A stretch of 64,000 bases of DNA from Gordoniibacillus kamchatkensis (GCF_000829455.1 NZ_JXAK01000006.1:62001-126000); one strand, 5' to 3'. Numbered from the stretch's first letter, positions 30,181 through 41,135 are shown. Numbers and translations are program-made. Notes: a model not told the origin generated them from the sequence alone.

Positions 30181-30525
30181 ATGGCAAGGACAGCGGATGA
30201 CACTGCCGCGTCGGCAGCGGAGCAGCGCAAGCTGGTCGCGACGCTACGCGAACGCGTGGAACAAATTGCACAAACCATGGAAAAATCGCAAATCGCCGAT
30301 TACGTGCAGCTGATGCACAAGCCGCGGCGGCTCATTTGGCTGAACCTTGTGGCCGGCATCTCCCGCGGCGTCGGTATTGCAATCGGGTTTACGATTTTTA
30401 CCTCGTCCATCGTTTATTTGCTGCGCATGCTCGGGGCGCTGGACTTGCCGATCATCGGCGGATATATCGCGGAAGTAGTCAAGCATGTGCAAATGCAATT
30501 AGAGCATGACGGCTACGTGTATTGA
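30181..30525 (+). CDS. Small membrane protein, DUF5665-like
   Basis: 114 residues from ATG 30181 (GGAGG about 11 bases upstream). The N-terminal part is a short coiled coil (LVATLRERVEQIAQTMEKSQIADYV). Then PRRLIWLNLVAGISRGVGIAIGF leads into a hydrophobic span (IAIGFTIFTSSIVYLLRML) and a C-terminal amphipathic helix. The pattern fits the DUF5665 family of small Firmicute membrane proteins, of unknown function. It is immediately downstream of ileS and convergent with ylyA. Confidence 0.7.
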   Translation: MARTADDTAASAAEQRKLVATLRERVEQIAQTMEKSQIADYVQLMHKPRRLIWLNLVAGISRGVGIAIGFTIFTSSIVYLLRMLGALDLPIIGGYIAEVVKHVQMQLEHDGYVY

Positions 30526-30542
30526 AGCTGAATGTGAAAAAT

Positions 30543-30561
30543 GGAGCCCGAAGCGGGCTCC
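30543..30561. terminator. Bidirectional terminator between the DUF5665 gene and ylyA
   Basis: GGAGCCCG-AAG-CGGGCTCC. On the minus strand it is followed by ATTTTTCAC, so it mainly ends ylyA; on the plus strand only TTT follows. Confidence 0.75.
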
Positions 30562-30564
30562 CTT

Positions 30565-31311
30565 TCAATATGTTTCTTCCGTCCTGTCAGGCTCAAGCAG
30601 GCCTTCGCCTTCGCCGCTGCTCATATAATCCCGGTACGCTTTGCTGCGGACGACGGTGACGTTCTGCCCGTACATGTCGGTAGCCAGGAAGCTTTCGTAC
30701 AGCTCGACGAAGCCTTCGTGCTCGTCTGCCTCGATATAGACGTCTTTGTAGTCGTCGACGTTGCGGTTTTCGGACATGGCGGGGGTGTTCGATGTACCCC
30801 AGCTGGCGACGATTTGCCACGCGTCTTCGCCGTCGAACTGATTTTGCGAGCTGGCGAGCTCGTCAAGGCTCGTGCGGCCGAACGGCGGCTCGAGCAGCCG
30901 CTCTTCGATCGGCCTTCGTTCCGACGGATGCGGGTCGGGGACGTGCTCTTTGCAATATTCCGTCGTCGGAATGGCTTCGAGGCGGTCGTAGCCGATCGGA
31001 GCGCCGCACGTTTTGCAAATGCCGTAAGCGCCCTGTTCGATATTTTCGAGTGCAGTATTGACTTGCTCGAGCTGATGCTCGGCGCTTTCGGTCAAGGCGA
31101 TGTCTTTCGCCCGCTCGTACGTTTCGGTGCCAATGTCGGCAGGGTGGTTGTCATACGTCGAGAGCTCGGCGGTATTTTCGCGCTGCGAGTCGTGGGACAG
31201 GCCGAAATGCTCCGTGTCGTGAAGCCGCCGTTCCAGGCTCACCTTTTCGTCCAGCAGTTTCAGCCTGAGCTCGCTTAGCTGCGCGTCGGTCAGACGATTC
31301 GTTTGGGTCAT
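30565..31311 (-). CDS. ylyA: YteA/YlyA-family TraR/DksA-type zinc-finger protein
   Basis: 248 residues. The N-terminal coiled coil (LSELRLKLLDEKVSLERRL) and the HPADIGTETYERAKDIAL block are DksA/TraR-like. The zinc knuckle has C99-K-T-C102 and C120-K-E-H123, so the fourth ligand of the usual C4 finger is histidine. The C-terminal ~120 residues are acidic, as in the YteA family. B. subtilis YlyA sits between ileS and lspA and modulates sigma-G RNA polymerase; the shared position supports the name. Here it is on the opposite strand to its neighbours. Confidence 0.82.
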   Translation of the reverse strand: MTQTNRLTDAQLSELRLKLLDEKVSLERRLHDTEHFGLSHDSQRENTAELSTYDNHPADIGTETYERAKDIALTESAEHQLEQVNTALENIEQGAYGICKTCGAPIGYDRLEAIPTTEYCKEHVPDPHPSERRPIEERLLEPPFGRTSLDELASSQNQFDGEDAWQIVASWGTSNTPAMSENRNVDDYKDVYIEADEHEGFVELYESFLATDMYGQNVTVVRSKAYRDYMSSGEGEGLLEPDRTEETY

Positions 31312-31417
31312 CCGCGAAAAGCTCCTTTCGCAAGTCGTGCGGGTTTTACGCGCTGTGCCGTTAGTGTTGGCCAGCCGCGGCCGTTTTAGTGAGGAAATTG
31401 AAGGAGGGAATTCGGAG

Positions 31418-31909
31418 TTGAGATATTATGTGTATGCGCTTCTGATCATCGCCGTCGACCAATTGACCAAATGGATCGTCAAAAGCCGGCTCACGCTCGG
31501 CGAAGCGAGATCGGTTATCGGCGATTTTTTTCTCATAACGTCGCACCGCAACAAGGGCGCCGCGTTTTCGATTTTGCAAGGGCAGCGCTGGTTTTTCATC
31601 CTGATCACGCTCGTCGTCGTAGGGGGCGTCATCTGGTATTTGCAGCGCATGCGCAGCGAACGCCGCACGCTCATGTGCACCGCGCTCAGCTTGCTGCTCG
31701 GCGGGGCGGTCGGCAATTTGATCGATCGCGCTTTTACGGGCGAAGTGGTCGATTTTCTGCAATTCAATTTTCATTTTTTCTGGTTCGGCAAAGAAGTGTA
31801 TTACACGTATCCGATTTTTAACGTGGCCGATTCGGCGATCGTCGTCGGCGTCGCTTTGATTTTCCTCGAGGCGCTTGTTCGGCTGGAAAAAGGACAAACA
31901 GCGGGGTAA
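31418..31909 (+). CDS. lspA: Lipoprotein signal peptidase (signal peptidase II)
   Basis: 163-residue four-span membrane aspartic protease that cleaves prolipoproteins before the lipid-modified cysteine. Conserved motifs are DQLTKW, HRNKGAAFSIL, GNLIDRAFTGEVVDFL (Asp112) and FNVADSAI (Asp138, the second catalytic Asp). TTG 31418 follows AAGGAGG by 10 bases; the frame is open 27 codons upstream but without a site. It would mature the lipoproteins at 57 and 62 kb. ylyB follows after 8 bases. Confidence 0.95.
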   Translation: MRYYVYALLIIAVDQLTKWIVKSRLTLGEARSVIGDFFLITSHRNKGAAFSILQGQRWFFILITLVVVGGVIWYLQRMRSERRTLMCTALSLLLGGAVGNLIDRAFTGEVVDFLQFNFHFFWFGKEVYYTYPIFNVADSAIVVGVALIFLEALVRLEKGQTAG

Positions 31910-31917
31910 GGCGGCCA

Positions 31918-32907
31918 ATGAGCTTGAACAACGGGAACAAGGCTGAGCCGAAGCGGTTTCCGGCGGCAAGCGAAGATGCGCAGGAGGCCGAGCTCGAGAC
32001 GCTGGAATGGATAGTTTCGGAGGCGGAGGCGGGCGAGCGTATCGACAAGTTCGTTACCGACTCGCTGCAGACGGAGACGTCGCGCACGCAAGTACAGTTG
32101 TGGATCAAGGACGGCCATGTGACTGTAAACGGCGCGGCGGTGAAGCCGAATTACAAGCTGGCTGCGGGCGATGCGGTGCACGTGGCCGTTCCCGAGCCGG
32201 TGGACGCGGACGTGCGGCCGGAGCCGATCCCGCTTCATATCGTGTACGAGGATGCGGACGTTATCGTCGTGAACAAGCCTCGCGGCCTCGTCGTTCATCC
32301 GGCTCCGGGACATACGTCGGGCACGCTCGTGAATGCGCTGCTTTACCATTGCCAAGACTTGTCCGGCATTAACGGCGTGCTGCGGCCAGGCATCGTGCAC
32401 CGCATCGATAAGGATACGAGCGGGCTGCTCATGGCGGCCAAAAACGATCAGGCGCACGCCGGCCTCGCCGAGCAGCTGAAGCGGCATACGGTGACGCGCA
32501 AATATATCGCGCTCGTGCACGGCAACGTCGCCCACGATCACGGCACTATCGACGCCCCGATCGGACGCGACGCGCACGACCGGAAAATGTACACGGTCAC
32601 GGACAAAAACAGCAAGCCGGCGGTGACTCACTTCCTCGTCGTCGAGCGGTTCGGGGACTACACGCTCGTCGAGCTGAAGCTGGAGACCGGGCGGACGCAT
32701 CAAATCCGCGTTCATATGAAATTTATCGGGCATCCGCTTGTCGGCGACCCGATGTACGGCCGGAGCAAGGGGCTGACGATGGACGGACAGGCGCTGCACG
32801 CTGCGGTGCTCGGCTTCGAGCATCCGCGGACGAAGGAGCAGCTGCTGTTCGAGGCGCCGCTGCCGGACGATATGGAGCATTTGCTGCACGTGCTGCGGAC
32901 GTCGTGA
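31918..32907 (+). CDS. ylyB: RluD-type 23S rRNA pseudouridine synthase YlyB
   Basis: 329 residues. An acidic N-terminal leader of about 35 residues comes first, then an S4 domain (AGERIDKFVTDSL...VQLWIKDGHVTVNG), then the RluA-family catalytic domain with catalytic Asp164 in HRIDKDTSGLLM. ETGRTHQIRVH also matches. It probably modifies 23S rRNA (positions 1911/1915/1917 in RluD). The next conserved neighbour in Bacillus is pyrR; here three DAP genes intervene. Confidence 0.93.
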   Translation: MSLNNGNKAEPKRFPAASEDAQEAELETLEWIVSEAEAGERIDKFVTDSLQTETSRTQVQLWIKDGHVTVNGAAVKPNYKLAAGDAVHVAVPEPVDADVRPEPIPLHIVYEDADVIVVNKPRGLVVHPAPGHTSGTLVNALLYHCQDLSGINGVLRPGIVHRIDKDTSGLLMAAKNDQAHAGLAEQLKRHTVTRKYIALVHGNVAHDHGTIDAPIGRDAHDRKMYTVTDKNSKPAVTHFLVVERFGDYTLVELKLETGRTHQIRVHMKFIGHPLVGDPMYGRSKGLTMDGQALHAAVLGFEHPRTKEQLLFEAPLPDDMEHLLHVLRTS

Positions 32908-32956
32908 CAGTGTGGCGCAGCGGGTAGACTGGCCGAAATGGGAGAGAGGAACGGTC

Positions 32957-34117
32957 ATGAGCATGGAGCATCTCATCAATCCGCAGGTGAAAGATATTCA
33001 AATATCGGGCATCCGCAAAATTTCGAACAAAGTAGCGGGCATGCCGGGGGCGCTGACGCTCACGATCGGGCAGCCGGATTTTCCGACGCCGGCGCATATC
33101 GTGGAAGCGGGGAAGCGGGCGCTTGACGCGCAGCGGACCGTATATACGCCCAATCCCGGCATTTTGGAGCTGCGGCAAGCCGCGGCGCAGTTCGTGCGGA
33201 GCAAGTACGGACTGGATTACCGCGGCGAGGACGAGGTTATCGTCACCGTCGGGGCAAGCGAAGCGGTCGACATCGTGCTGCGCACGATCGTGACGCCGGG
33301 CGCGGAAGTCGTGCTGCCGGCGCCGGTCTACCCCGGCTATGAGCCGCTTATCCGGCTTGCCGGAGGCGTGCCGGTCTATGTCGATACGCGCGAGAGCGGG
33401 TTCAAGCTGACTGCCGAGCTGCTGGAGCCGCATTTGACGGAGCGGACGCGCTGTGTCATCCTGTGTTACCCGTCCAATCCGACGGGACAAACGCTGGAGG
33501 AAAATGAGCTGCGCGCTTTGGCGGAGCTGCTCGCGGATCGCGAGCTGTTCGTGCTGTCCGACGAAATTTACAGCGAGCTCGTCTACGGTGCGCCGCACCG
33601 CTCCATTGCCACGATTGGGAAAATGCGGGAGAAGACGATCGTCATTAACGGCTTGTCCAAATCGCATGCGATGACGGGGTGGCGGATCGGGTTCACGTTC
33701 GCGCCGGCCGCACTCACGCAGCACATGGTCAAGGTGCACCAGTATAACGTTACTTGCGCCAGCTCGGTCAGCCAATACGCCGCGCTCGAGGCGTTGACGA
33801 ACGGCGCTGACGACGCTTTGCCGATGCGCGCCGCTTATGTGAAGCGCCGCCACTACGTGCTGGAACGGCTGCAGGCGATGGGACTCGAAGCCGAGAAGCC
33901 GTCCGGAGCGTTTTACGTGTTCCCGTCCATTGCCGGATACGGGCTGAGCTCCGAGGAATTCGCCTACCGGCTGCTCGAGGAAGAGAAAGTGGCCGTCGTG
34001 CCCGGGGATGCGTTCACGCCTTACGGCGAAGGGTATATCCGGATTTCGTACGCGTATGCCGAGAGCGTGCTGGAGCAAGCGCTGGACAGGCTGGAAAAGT
34101 TTGTGCGGAAGCTGTAA
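32957..34117 (+). CDS. patA: N-acetyl-LL-diaminopimelate aminotransferase (PatA type)
   Basis: 386-residue class I/II PLP aminotransferase. The PLP lysine is K235 in NGLSKSHAMTGWRIGF. The family motifs YTPNPGILELRQAAA, PSNPTGQ and DEIYSELVYG are present. Aspartate-aminotransferase-like annotation would also fit, but the PatA SKSHAMTGWR pattern and the neighbouring dapL and dapH point to the acetyl branch of DAP/lysine synthesis. ATG 32957 follows GGAGAGAGG. A bidirectional terminator separates it from the convergent dapL. Confidence 0.85.
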   Translation: MSMEHLINPQVKDIQISGIRKISNKVAGMPGALTLTIGQPDFPTPAHIVEAGKRALDAQRTVYTPNPGILELRQAAAQFVRSKYGLDYRGEDEVIVTVGASEAVDIVLRTIVTPGAEVVLPAPVYPGYEPLIRLAGGVPVYVDTRESGFKLTAELLEPHLTERTRCVILCYPSNPTGQTLEENELRALAELLADRELFVLSDEIYSELVYGAPHRSIATIGKMREKTIVINGLSKSHAMTGWRIGFTFAPAALTQHMVKVHQYNVTCASSVSQYAALEALTNGADDALPMRAAYVKRRHYVLERLQAMGLEAEKPSGAFYVFPSIAGYGLSSEEFAYRLLEEEKVAVVPGDAFTPYGEGYIRISYAYAESVLEQALDRLEKFVRKL

Positions 34118-34160
34118 CCAGGTTTCTTTGTGAAGAGACTCTTCCGATCATAGCTTCATT

Positions 34161-34209
34161 CATGAAAAACGGCACGTCCTCCGCGGTTTGGAGGGCGTGC
34201 CGTTTTCAT
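34161..34209. terminator. Bidirectional terminator
   Basis: ATGAAAAACGGCACG pairs with CGTGCCGTTTTCAT across a TCCTCC/GGAGG inner stem. A-run on the left and T-run on the right allow termination in both directions. Confidence 0.85.
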
Positions 34210-34330
34210 GGCTCTCTCGGTCAAGTTTTAGCTGTTCCCATTCGCGCTGCCGATGCCGCTGCGGGTAAGCGGATGGCTAGGCAATTGATCTTGGCAACAG
34301 GCAGGGGGGGGCTCTGTAATTAACGATGGG

Positions 34331-34509
34331 GTTCGCTAAACAGCGTCGTGCCGGGCGTATTAGGCGCCAATGTGACGGAAGGAACATACAAGACCGATTG
34401 TTCTATGAATAGCGACGAAAATTCGCATGGAGCGAACTTTGGGGCGCTAATCGGCCATTTGTTCATTTTGGCGCAAAATCAGCGTACGTAAAGACTCTGA
34501 TTAGCGAAC
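34331..34509 (+). repeat. Miniature inverted-repeat element (family A), copy 1
   Basis: 179 bp bounded by GTTCGCTAA (34331-34339) and TTAGCGAAC (34501-34509). Extending outward and inward gives an 18-bp terminal inverted repeat with two mismatches. The right ~100 bases match copy 2 at 46468-46648 at roughly 80 percent by eye, sharing AATAGCGACGAA, ATTCGCATGGAGCGA and CTCTGATTAGCGAAC. No coding frame. Confidence 0.75.
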
Positions 34510-34580
34510 CTGGTTTTATTTTGATTGAGATTGCATCAGTTCATTGCGATCATTTGAACACTGTCCCGTTTCGAAACCAC

Positions 34581-35714
34581 TTACTCGCCCGATTTCCAGC
34601 GCAAGTAGCGGGTGACAGTCGAAATCGCCGCCTCGATGGCGTCTTCGTTTGGCTCGATGCGGGAATGGTGCAGGCCGTACGGCGTGTCGACGCCGAACCA
34701 GAACATAAAGCCGGGAATGCGCTCGAGGAAGTAACCGAAATCTTCGCCGGTCATCGCCTCGGTGCATTCTACGAGCCTAACGCCCGTGTACTCGTTCTCG
34801 CCGCGCAGCCAGTCCATGAATTCGCCGGTAAGCGCCGGATCGTTGTACACTTGCCGGTAGTTTGAGCCGTAGTCGATCGCCGCCTTGCATTCGAACGACT
34901 GCTCGATGCCCCGCACGATCGCTTCGATGCGGCCTTTGACAAGCTCCATCGACTGCGCCGAAAGCGTGCGGATCGTGCCTTCCAGGCGAGCAGTCTCGGC
35001 GATGATGTTTTGCTTCGTGCCGCCCTCGATTTTGCCGACGGTAATGACGGCGGAATCGAGCGGATCGACGTTGCGGGCGACGATCGTCTGCAGCTGGCCG
35101 ACAAGCTGCGCCGCGGCGACGACCATATCGTTGGCCCGATGCGGGTATGCGGCATGTCCGCCTTTGCCGGTCAAGTCGATGAACAGCTCGGACGTATTGG
35201 CGAACAAAATGCCGGGCTTCGTGGCGACCGTGCCTACGGGATACTCGGGCGCAATGTGCAGCCCGACGATCTGCTCCGGCATCCAGTCCTGCAGTTCGTC
35301 AGCGCCAAGCATCGGCAATGCCCCGCCCGGACCTTCTTCCGCCGGCTGAAACAGCACGATGAGGTCGTCCTTCATCGGGGTCGAAGCAAATTCGGTAACG
35401 ATCCCCATCGCGATCGCCATGTGCATATCGTGGCCGCATGCATGCATGTAGCCGGGATGCGTGGAAGGGAACGGCAGCGTCGTCTGTTCGGCGATTGGCA
35501 GCCCGTCCATGTCGGTGCGGTAGCCGAAGCGGCGCGACGGCTGGGTGCCGGCGATGCGGACAAGTATGCCGGTGCGCCACGTGCGGATCGCCAGCCGCTC
35601 CTGGGGCAGCTTCGCCAGCTCGTCCAAGAGCAGCCGCTGCGTTTTGAATTCCTGAAAGCCTGGCTCCGGTATTTGATGCAGCCGGCGGCGCAGCTCTACG
35701 AATGGGCTAATCAC
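34581..35714 (-). CDS. dapL: N-acetyldiaminopimelate deacetylase
   Basis: M20-family metallohydrolase removing acetyl from N-acetyl-LL-DAP. Metal motifs are H91-A-C-G-H-D96 and [20 protein letters not shown] marks the dimerisation lid. GTG at 35714 ([19 protein letters not shown]) gives 377 residues, near B. subtilis DapL (374), with AAAGGAG upstream. The frame is open 43 codons further but through a dispersed repeat. It lies after dapH on the same strand; together with patA they complete the acetyl branch to LL-DAP. Confidence 0.9.
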   Translation of the reverse strand: MISPFVELRRRLHQIPEPGFQEFKTQRLLLDELAKLPQERLAIRTWRTGILVRIAGTQPSRRFGYRTDMDGLPIAEQTTLPFPSTHPGYMHACGHDMHMAIAMGIVTEFASTPMKDDLIVLFQPAEEGPGGALPMLGADELQDWMPEQIVGLHIAPEYPVGTVATKPGILFANTSELFIDLTGKGGHAAYPHRANDMVVAAAQLVGQLQTIVARNVDPLDSAVITVGKIEGGTKQNIIAETARLEGTIRTLSAQSMELVKGRIEAIVRGIEQSFECKAAIDYGSNYRQVYNDPALTGEFMDWLRGENEYTGVRLVECTEAMTGEDFGYFLERIPGFMFWFGVDTPYGLHHSRIEPNEDAIEAAISTVTRYLRWKSGE

Positions 35715-35782
35715 GTGCGGGTCCCGCTCCTTTCCTGTTGTTGAGTTAGACGGAACAATCAGGCTGCCCAAAAAAGGCTGAG

Positions 35783-35948
35783 CGGAGGATGGGAATGCGG
35801 GTCTAGGAGCTACAAGTTTTGCGTAGCAAAACTCGCTATGCAAGCATTAGCCTTTGAACTCGTTATCTTCGAATTCATTGGAACACGAGTTGAACGAAGC
35901 CGCAAATCCACATTCCCATTCCGCAGCGCAGCCCGCTTTCCCGGGCAG
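35783..35948 (-). repeat. ~170-bp dispersed repeat (family C), copy 2, inverted
   Basis: Reverse complement of the copy at 22345-22515, with the same GCAAAACT hairpin core and the same ends (GGAGGATGGGAAT / CCGCTTTCCCGGGCAG). It sits between dapL and dapH. Confidence 0.85.
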
Positions 35949-35988
35949 CCTGAAAAGTCCCGCCAATGAGCGGCCACGGCGCTGCGTA

Positions 35989-36699
35989 CTACAGCTTGCG
36001 CAGGTCGGCCAAAATTTCCGTCTTCGATTTCGTCTTGTCGTCAACCTTTTTGATGACGCGCGCCGGAGCTCCGGCCACGACCGTATAAGGCTCGACGTCC
36101 TGCGTTACGATTGCGCCTGCGGCGACGACGGCGCCCTGGCCGATGCGCACGCCCTCGAGAATAACGGCGTTGGCGCCGACAAGCACGTCGTCTTCAATGA
36201 CGCAAGGCTGTGCGGAAGGCGGCTCGATCACGCCGGCAACGACGGCGCCGGCGCCGATGTGGCACATTTTGCCGACTTGGGCTCGTCCGCCGAGAATGGC
36301 GTTCATATCGATCATCGTGCCTTCGCCGACGGATGCGCCGATGTTGATCAGAGCGCCCATCATAATGACGGCGTTGTCGCCGATATGGACTTTATCGCGG
36401 ATAATCGCGCCGGGCTCGATGCGGGCGTTGATCGGCTTCAGATCGAGCAGCGGAATGGCCGAATTGCGGCGGTCCGCTTCGACGACGTAATCTTCGATGT
36501 TCGCTTTATGCTCGTCCAGCAGGCGCTGAATGTCCGACCATTCACCGAACAGGACGCCGCTTTTGCCGGAGACGAACGATTGGATGCTATCGCCGAAATC
36601 GATTGCCTCGAGATTGCCTTTCACATACACTTTCACTGGGGTTTTCTTCTTGCTGTCGCGAATGAACTGGATAATTTCCATCGTATTCATTTCACTCAT
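35989..36699 (-). CDS. dapH: Tetrahydrodipicolinate N-acetyltransferase
   Basis: 236 residues, the same length as B. subtilis DapH. The N-terminus [22 protein letters not shown] is family-specific. The C-terminal two thirds are hexapeptide repeats of a left-handed beta helix ([39 protein letters not shown]). It transfers acetyl from acetyl-CoA to tetrahydrodipicolinate. ATG 36699 follows AAGGAG by 12 bases; an ATG 13 codons upstream lacks a site. First gene of the dapH-dapL pair. Confidence 0.93.
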   Translation of the reverse strand: MSEMNTMEIIQFIRDSKKKTPVKVYVKGNLEAIDFGDSIQSFVSGKSGVLFGEWSDIQRLLDEHKANIEDYVVEADRRNSAIPLLDLKPINARIEPGAIIRDKVHIGDNAVIMMGALINIGASVGEGTMIDMNAILGGRAQVGKMCHIGAGAVVAGVIEPPSAQPCVIEDDVLVGANAVILEGVRIGQGAVVAAGAIVTQDVEPYTVVAGAPARVIKKVDDKTKSKTEILADLRKL

Positions 36700-36795
36700 C
36701 GATCCGTTCAGCTCCTTCGGTGGTAGGTTTAACCTCATCTATATTACCAGAACATCGGCCCGGAGCCAATGCTGCCAGTCTTCGAAACGGCCCTA

Positions 36796-36824
36796 TTGAC
36801 ATCTTTTGTCGAAAGTGTCATAAT
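36796..36824 (+). promoter_or_regulatory. Sigma-A promoter of the pyr operon
   Basis: TTGACA (36796-36801), a 17-base spacer, CATAAT (36819-36824). Confidence 0.8.
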
Positions 36825-36839
36825 CGCTAGTAATAACAA

Positions 36840-37623
<784 letters not shown>

Positions 37624-37624
<1 letters not shown>

Positions 37625-38529
37625 TGGGAGCTATTAGCGTGAAGTCGAAGCATTTGCTCGGGCTAAAGGGCATGGACAGGCAAGACATCGCAGACATTCT
37701 CGATCGCGCGGCCTACTGGGAGCGGCAGCCGAAAGTGTCGGACGCTTTGCGCGGCAAGTTCGTCGCCAACACGTTTTTCGAGAACAGCACCCGCACCCGC
37801 TTCTCGTTCGAAATGGCGGAAAAGCGGCTCGGCGCGGAGGTGCTGAACTTCTCGGCGGCGGAATCGAGCGTGCAGAAGGGCGAATCGATCTACGATACGA
37901 TGCGCACGCTCGAATCGATCGGCATCGATGCGGCGGTCATCCGGCTGAAGCCTACCGGGGTGCTCGAAGAGCTGGCAGGCAAGCTGAACGTTGCGCTCGT
38001 CAACGCCGGCGACGGCAACAACGAGCATCCGACGCAGGCGCTGCTCGATCTGTACACGATGCGCAAACATTTCGGCGAAATCAAGGGGCTGACCGTATCG
38101 ATTATCGGCGATATTAAGCACAGCCGGGTCGCGCGCTCGAACTTGTGGGGGCTGACGGCGATGGGGGCCAACGTCGCCTTCTGCGCGCCGGATACGATGC
38201 AGGCTCCCGAGCTTGAACATTACGCTCCTTTCGTCACGATGGACGAGGCGCTGCAAGCCGACATCGTTATGATGCTGCGCGTCCAGCTGGAGCGCCACGA
38301 CAAAGGGCTGATCCGCTCGGCTGAAGATTACCGCGAGCAATACGGCCTGACCGCAGAGCGCGCGGCCCGCATGAAGCCGCATGCGATCATTATGCACCCG
38401 GCGCCGGTAAACCGCGGCGTGGAGATCGACGACGAGCTGGTGGAATGCGGCCGCAGCAAAATTTTCACGCAAATGGAGCACGGCGTACCGATCCGGATGG
38501 CGGTCATCGAGCGCGTACTGACAAGCTAG
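37624..38529 (+). CDS. pyrB: Aspartate carbamoyltransferase catalytic subunit
   Basis: Second step of UMP synthesis, carbamoyl phosphate + aspartate to carbamoyl aspartate. 301 residues with the carbamoyl-phosphate motif S55-T-R-T-R59 (FFENSTRTRFSFE), HPTQALLD, and HPAPVNRGVEI. No regulatory PyrI subunit is nearby, as in Bacillus. ATG 37624 overlaps the pyrR stop; GTG 37621 is an alternative. Confidence 0.95.
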
Positions 38530-38578
38530 GGCGCGCCGGAAACGGACGCAGCGGTGAAAATACAAATAGACGGAGGCT

Positions 38579-39862
38579 GTGCAGTGGGAACTTGGATTTG
38601 ATGGACTTACGGTCGGACGCGAAGGCCATGTACATCAGCATCTTCTCATCGAGGGCGGAAAGATCGCCCGCATCGTGGACGCCGGCCAGGGGCTACCGCA
38701 GACGGCGGGGCACGAGACGATCGACGCTGGCGGCAAGCTGGTGACGGCCGGGCTGATCGACATGCACGTGCACTTGCGCGAGCCCGGCTTCGAGCATAAA
38801 GAGACAATCGCGACCGGAACGCGTTCGGCGGCGAAAGGCGGGTTCACGACGATCGCCTGCATGCCGAACACGCGCCCGGTCATCGATACGGTCAGTACAG
38901 TAAAGTATGTGCTGGATAAAGCGGCCGGCGAAGGCGTCGTACGCGTGCTGCCTTACGGCTGCATCACGAAAAACGAGCTGGGCCGCGAGCTCACCGATTT
39001 TGCCACGCTGAAAGAAGCGGGCGCCATCGGCTTTACGGACGACGGCGTCGGCGTGCAAAGCGCGCAAATGATGAAGGACGCGATGGCACTCGCGGCGTCG
39101 CTCGGACTGCCGATCGTGGCGCACTGCGAAGACAATACGCTGGTCGAAGGCGCGCCGGTGACGGACGGGGCTTTCGCCCGAAAGCACGGGCTGAAAGGGA
39201 TCCCGAACGAGTCCGAGGCGATCCACGTCGGGCGCGACATTTTGCTGGCGGAGGCGACGGGGGTTCATTACCATGTGTGCCACGTATCGACCGAGCAGTC
39301 GGTGCGCCTCATCCGTCAGGCAAAACGGCTCGGGCTGCAGGTGACGGCGGAAGTGTGCCCGCACCATCTGATTTTATCGGACGAAGACATTCCGGGGCTT
39401 GACGCCAACTGGAAAATGAACCCGCCGCTGCGCACCCCGCGCGACGTGCAGGCGGTCATCGAAGGGATCGAGGACGGCACGATCGACATCGTCGTCACCG
39501 ACCACGCGCCGCACGCCGCCGAGGAAAAGGCGAAAGGGATGCAGCTCGCGCCGTTCGGCATCGTCGGCTTCGAAACGGCGTTCCCGCTCCTGTACACGAA
39601 ATTTGTGCGGACAGGGCGCTGGTCGCTGCGGTTTCTGATCGAGCGGATGACGGAAAAGCCGGCGGACGTGTTCGGCCTGCCGTACGGAAGGCTGGAAGAG
39701 GGCGCTGCTGCGGATATCGCGATCATCGATCTGGAGACGGAACGTGCGGTTCAGCCGGAGACGTTCTTGTCCAAGAGCAAAAATACGCCGTTCGGCGGCT
39801 GGATGCTGTACGGCTGGCCGGTGCTGACGATGTTCGGCGGCAAGGTCGTATGGGCGGAGTAA
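38579..39862 (+). CDS. pyrC: Dihydroorotase; start region doubtful
   Basis: Amidohydrolase cyclising carbamoyl aspartate to dihydroorotate. The 427-residue frame has metal ligands in [37 protein letters not shown], and D in [12 protein letters not shown] 38579 is only two bases from the GGAGG site (38572-38576). GTG 38584 is ideally spaced (7 bases) and reads GTWI before a stop at 38599; one base change in the TTT at 38597-38599 would join it to DGLTVGREG. So the true start is probably 38584 with an indel here. The rest of the gene is intact. Confidence 0.88.
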   Translation: MQWELGFDGLTVGREGHVHQHLLIEGGKIARIVDAGQGLPQTAGHETIDAGGKLVTAGLIDMHVHLREPGFEHKETIATGTRSAAKGGFTTIACMPNTRPVIDTVSTVKYVLDKAAGEGVVRVLPYGCITKNELGRELTDFATLKEAGAIGFTDDGVGVQSAQMMKDAMALAASLGLPIVAHCEDNTLVEGAPVTDGAFARKHGLKGIPNESEAIHVGRDILLAEATGVHYHVCHVSTEQSVRLIRQAKRLGLQVTAEVCPHHLILSDEDIPGLDANWKMNPPLRTPRDVQAVIEGIEDGTIDIVVTDHAPHAAEEKAKGMQLAPFGIVGFETAFPLLYTKFVRTGRWSLRFLIERMTEKPADVFGLPYGRLEEGAAADIAIIDLETERAVQPETFLSKSKNTPFGGWMLYGWPVLTMFGGKVVWAE

Positions 39863-39953
39863 CATAGCGCGGCTTGGCGCCGGGCTCAAAAAATTTTTCA
39901 CACATACAAAGCTGGCTTAAACAGACACAAGGATAGTAAAGGAGCTGAAGACG

Positions 39954-41135
39954 ATGCAGGCAAGGCTGCTGCTGGAAGACGGCACGATCTTTACGGGGAA
40001 GGCGTTCGGCGCTACGGGCGATTCCGTCGGCGAGGTTGTGTTCAATACAGGGATTACAGGCTATCAGGAGGTGCTGTCCGACCCGTCGTACTGCGGGCAA
40101 ATCGTGACGATGACGTATCCGCTCATCGGCAATTACGGCATTACGCGCGACGACTTCGAGTCGGTGCGGCCGTTCATCCACGGCTTCGTCGTGCGGCAGC
40201 ACGAGCTGGCGCCGAGCAACTGGCGCGCCGAGTTTACGCTCGACAGTCTCCTCAAGGAGTATGGCATCATCGGCATCAGCGACATCGACACGCGCATGCT
40301 GACGCGGCGCATTCGCCATCACGGCACGATGAAAGGGCTGCTGACGACGTCCGACAAGCGCGCAGAGGAGCTGATGGAGCAGTTACAAGCGACTCCGCTC
40401 ATGACCGATCAAGTGTCCCGCGTCTCGACGAAAAGCGTGTTCAGTGCGCCGGGGACGAAGGAACGCATCGTGCTCATCGATTACGGCGCCAAGAGCGGCA
40501 TTATCCGCGACTTGTCGAAGCGGGGCTGCGACGTCGTCGTCGAGCCGCAGGACGCAACGGCGGATCAAATTTTGCGCTTGTCGCCGGACGGCGTGCTGCT
40601 GTCGAACGGCCCCGGCGATCCGAAAGACGTCCCGCATGCCGTTGAGACGGTTCGCCGTCTGCTCGGCAAAGTGCCGGTCTTCGGCATTTGCCTCGGCCAC
40701 CAACTGTTCGCCCTCGCGTGCGGCGCCGATACCGGCAAGCTGAAATTCGGTCACCGCGGCGGCAACCATCCGGTGAAGGACCTGCTGTCCGGCCGCTGCT
40801 ACATCACTTCGCAAAACCACGGCTACACGGTCGTCGAAGAGTCGATCGCCGGCACGGAGCTAGAAGTGACGCACATCAACAATAACGACGGCACGATCGA
40901 AGGGCTGCGCCATAAACAGCATGCGGCTTTCTCCGTGCAGTACCATCCGGAGGCGGCTCCCGGGCCGTTCGATTCGTCCTACCTGTTCGACGAATTCCTG
41001 GACATGATCCGCAGCCACAAGCTGGCCAACCCGCAGCTGCCGCGCCAGGCGCAAATGCAGGCGGCGTGGCGGGAAAGCGCCGGTACAGGAGCGGCAGACA
41101 ATCGGAAAGGAGAGCTGCAGTATGCCCAAAAATAA
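39954..41135 (+). CDS. carA: Carbamoyl phosphate synthase small (glutaminase) subunit
   Basis: 393 residues (pyrAA). The N-terminal domain reads [15 protein letters not shown]. The C-terminal class I glutamine amidotransferase has the nucleophile C246 in FGICLGHQ and the catalytic HPE in [10 protein letters not shown]. It hydrolyses glutamine and channels ammonia to CarB. The last ~30 residues (after QLPRQ) extend beyond the usual end, and the coding end overlaps carB by 14 bases. GGAG site before ATG 39954. Confidence 0.95.
   Translation: MQARLLLEDGTIFTGKAFGATGDSVGEVVFNTGITGYQEVLSDPSYCGQIVTMTYPLIGNYGITRDDFESVRPFIHGFVVRQHELAPSNWRAEFTLDSLLKEYGIIGISDIDTRMLTRRIRHHGTMKGLLTTSDKRAEELMEQLQATPLMTDQVSRVSTKSVFSAPGTKERIVLIDYGAKSGIIRDLSKRGCDVVVEPQDATADQILRLSPDGVLLSNGPGDPKDVPHAVETVRRLLGKVPVFGICLGHQLFALACGADTGKLKFGHRGGNHPVKDLLSGRCYITSQNHGYTVVEESIAGTELEVTHINNNDGTIEGLRHKQHAAFSVQYHPEAAPGPFDSSYLFDEFLDMIRSHKLANPQLPRQAQMQAAWRESAGTGAADNRKGELQYAQK

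Larger units (their letters stand above)
34118..34580. other. Gap between patA and dapL: terminator and miniature repeat element
   Basis: Contains the terminator at 34161-34209 and a 179-bp repeat with terminal inverted repeats (34331-34509). The remaining ~190 bases show no gene. Confidence 0.65.

Noticed and set aside
30792-31278. Plus-strand frames opposite ylyA
   Set aside because: ylyA has the zinc finger, coiled coil and family length; the opposite frames have none.
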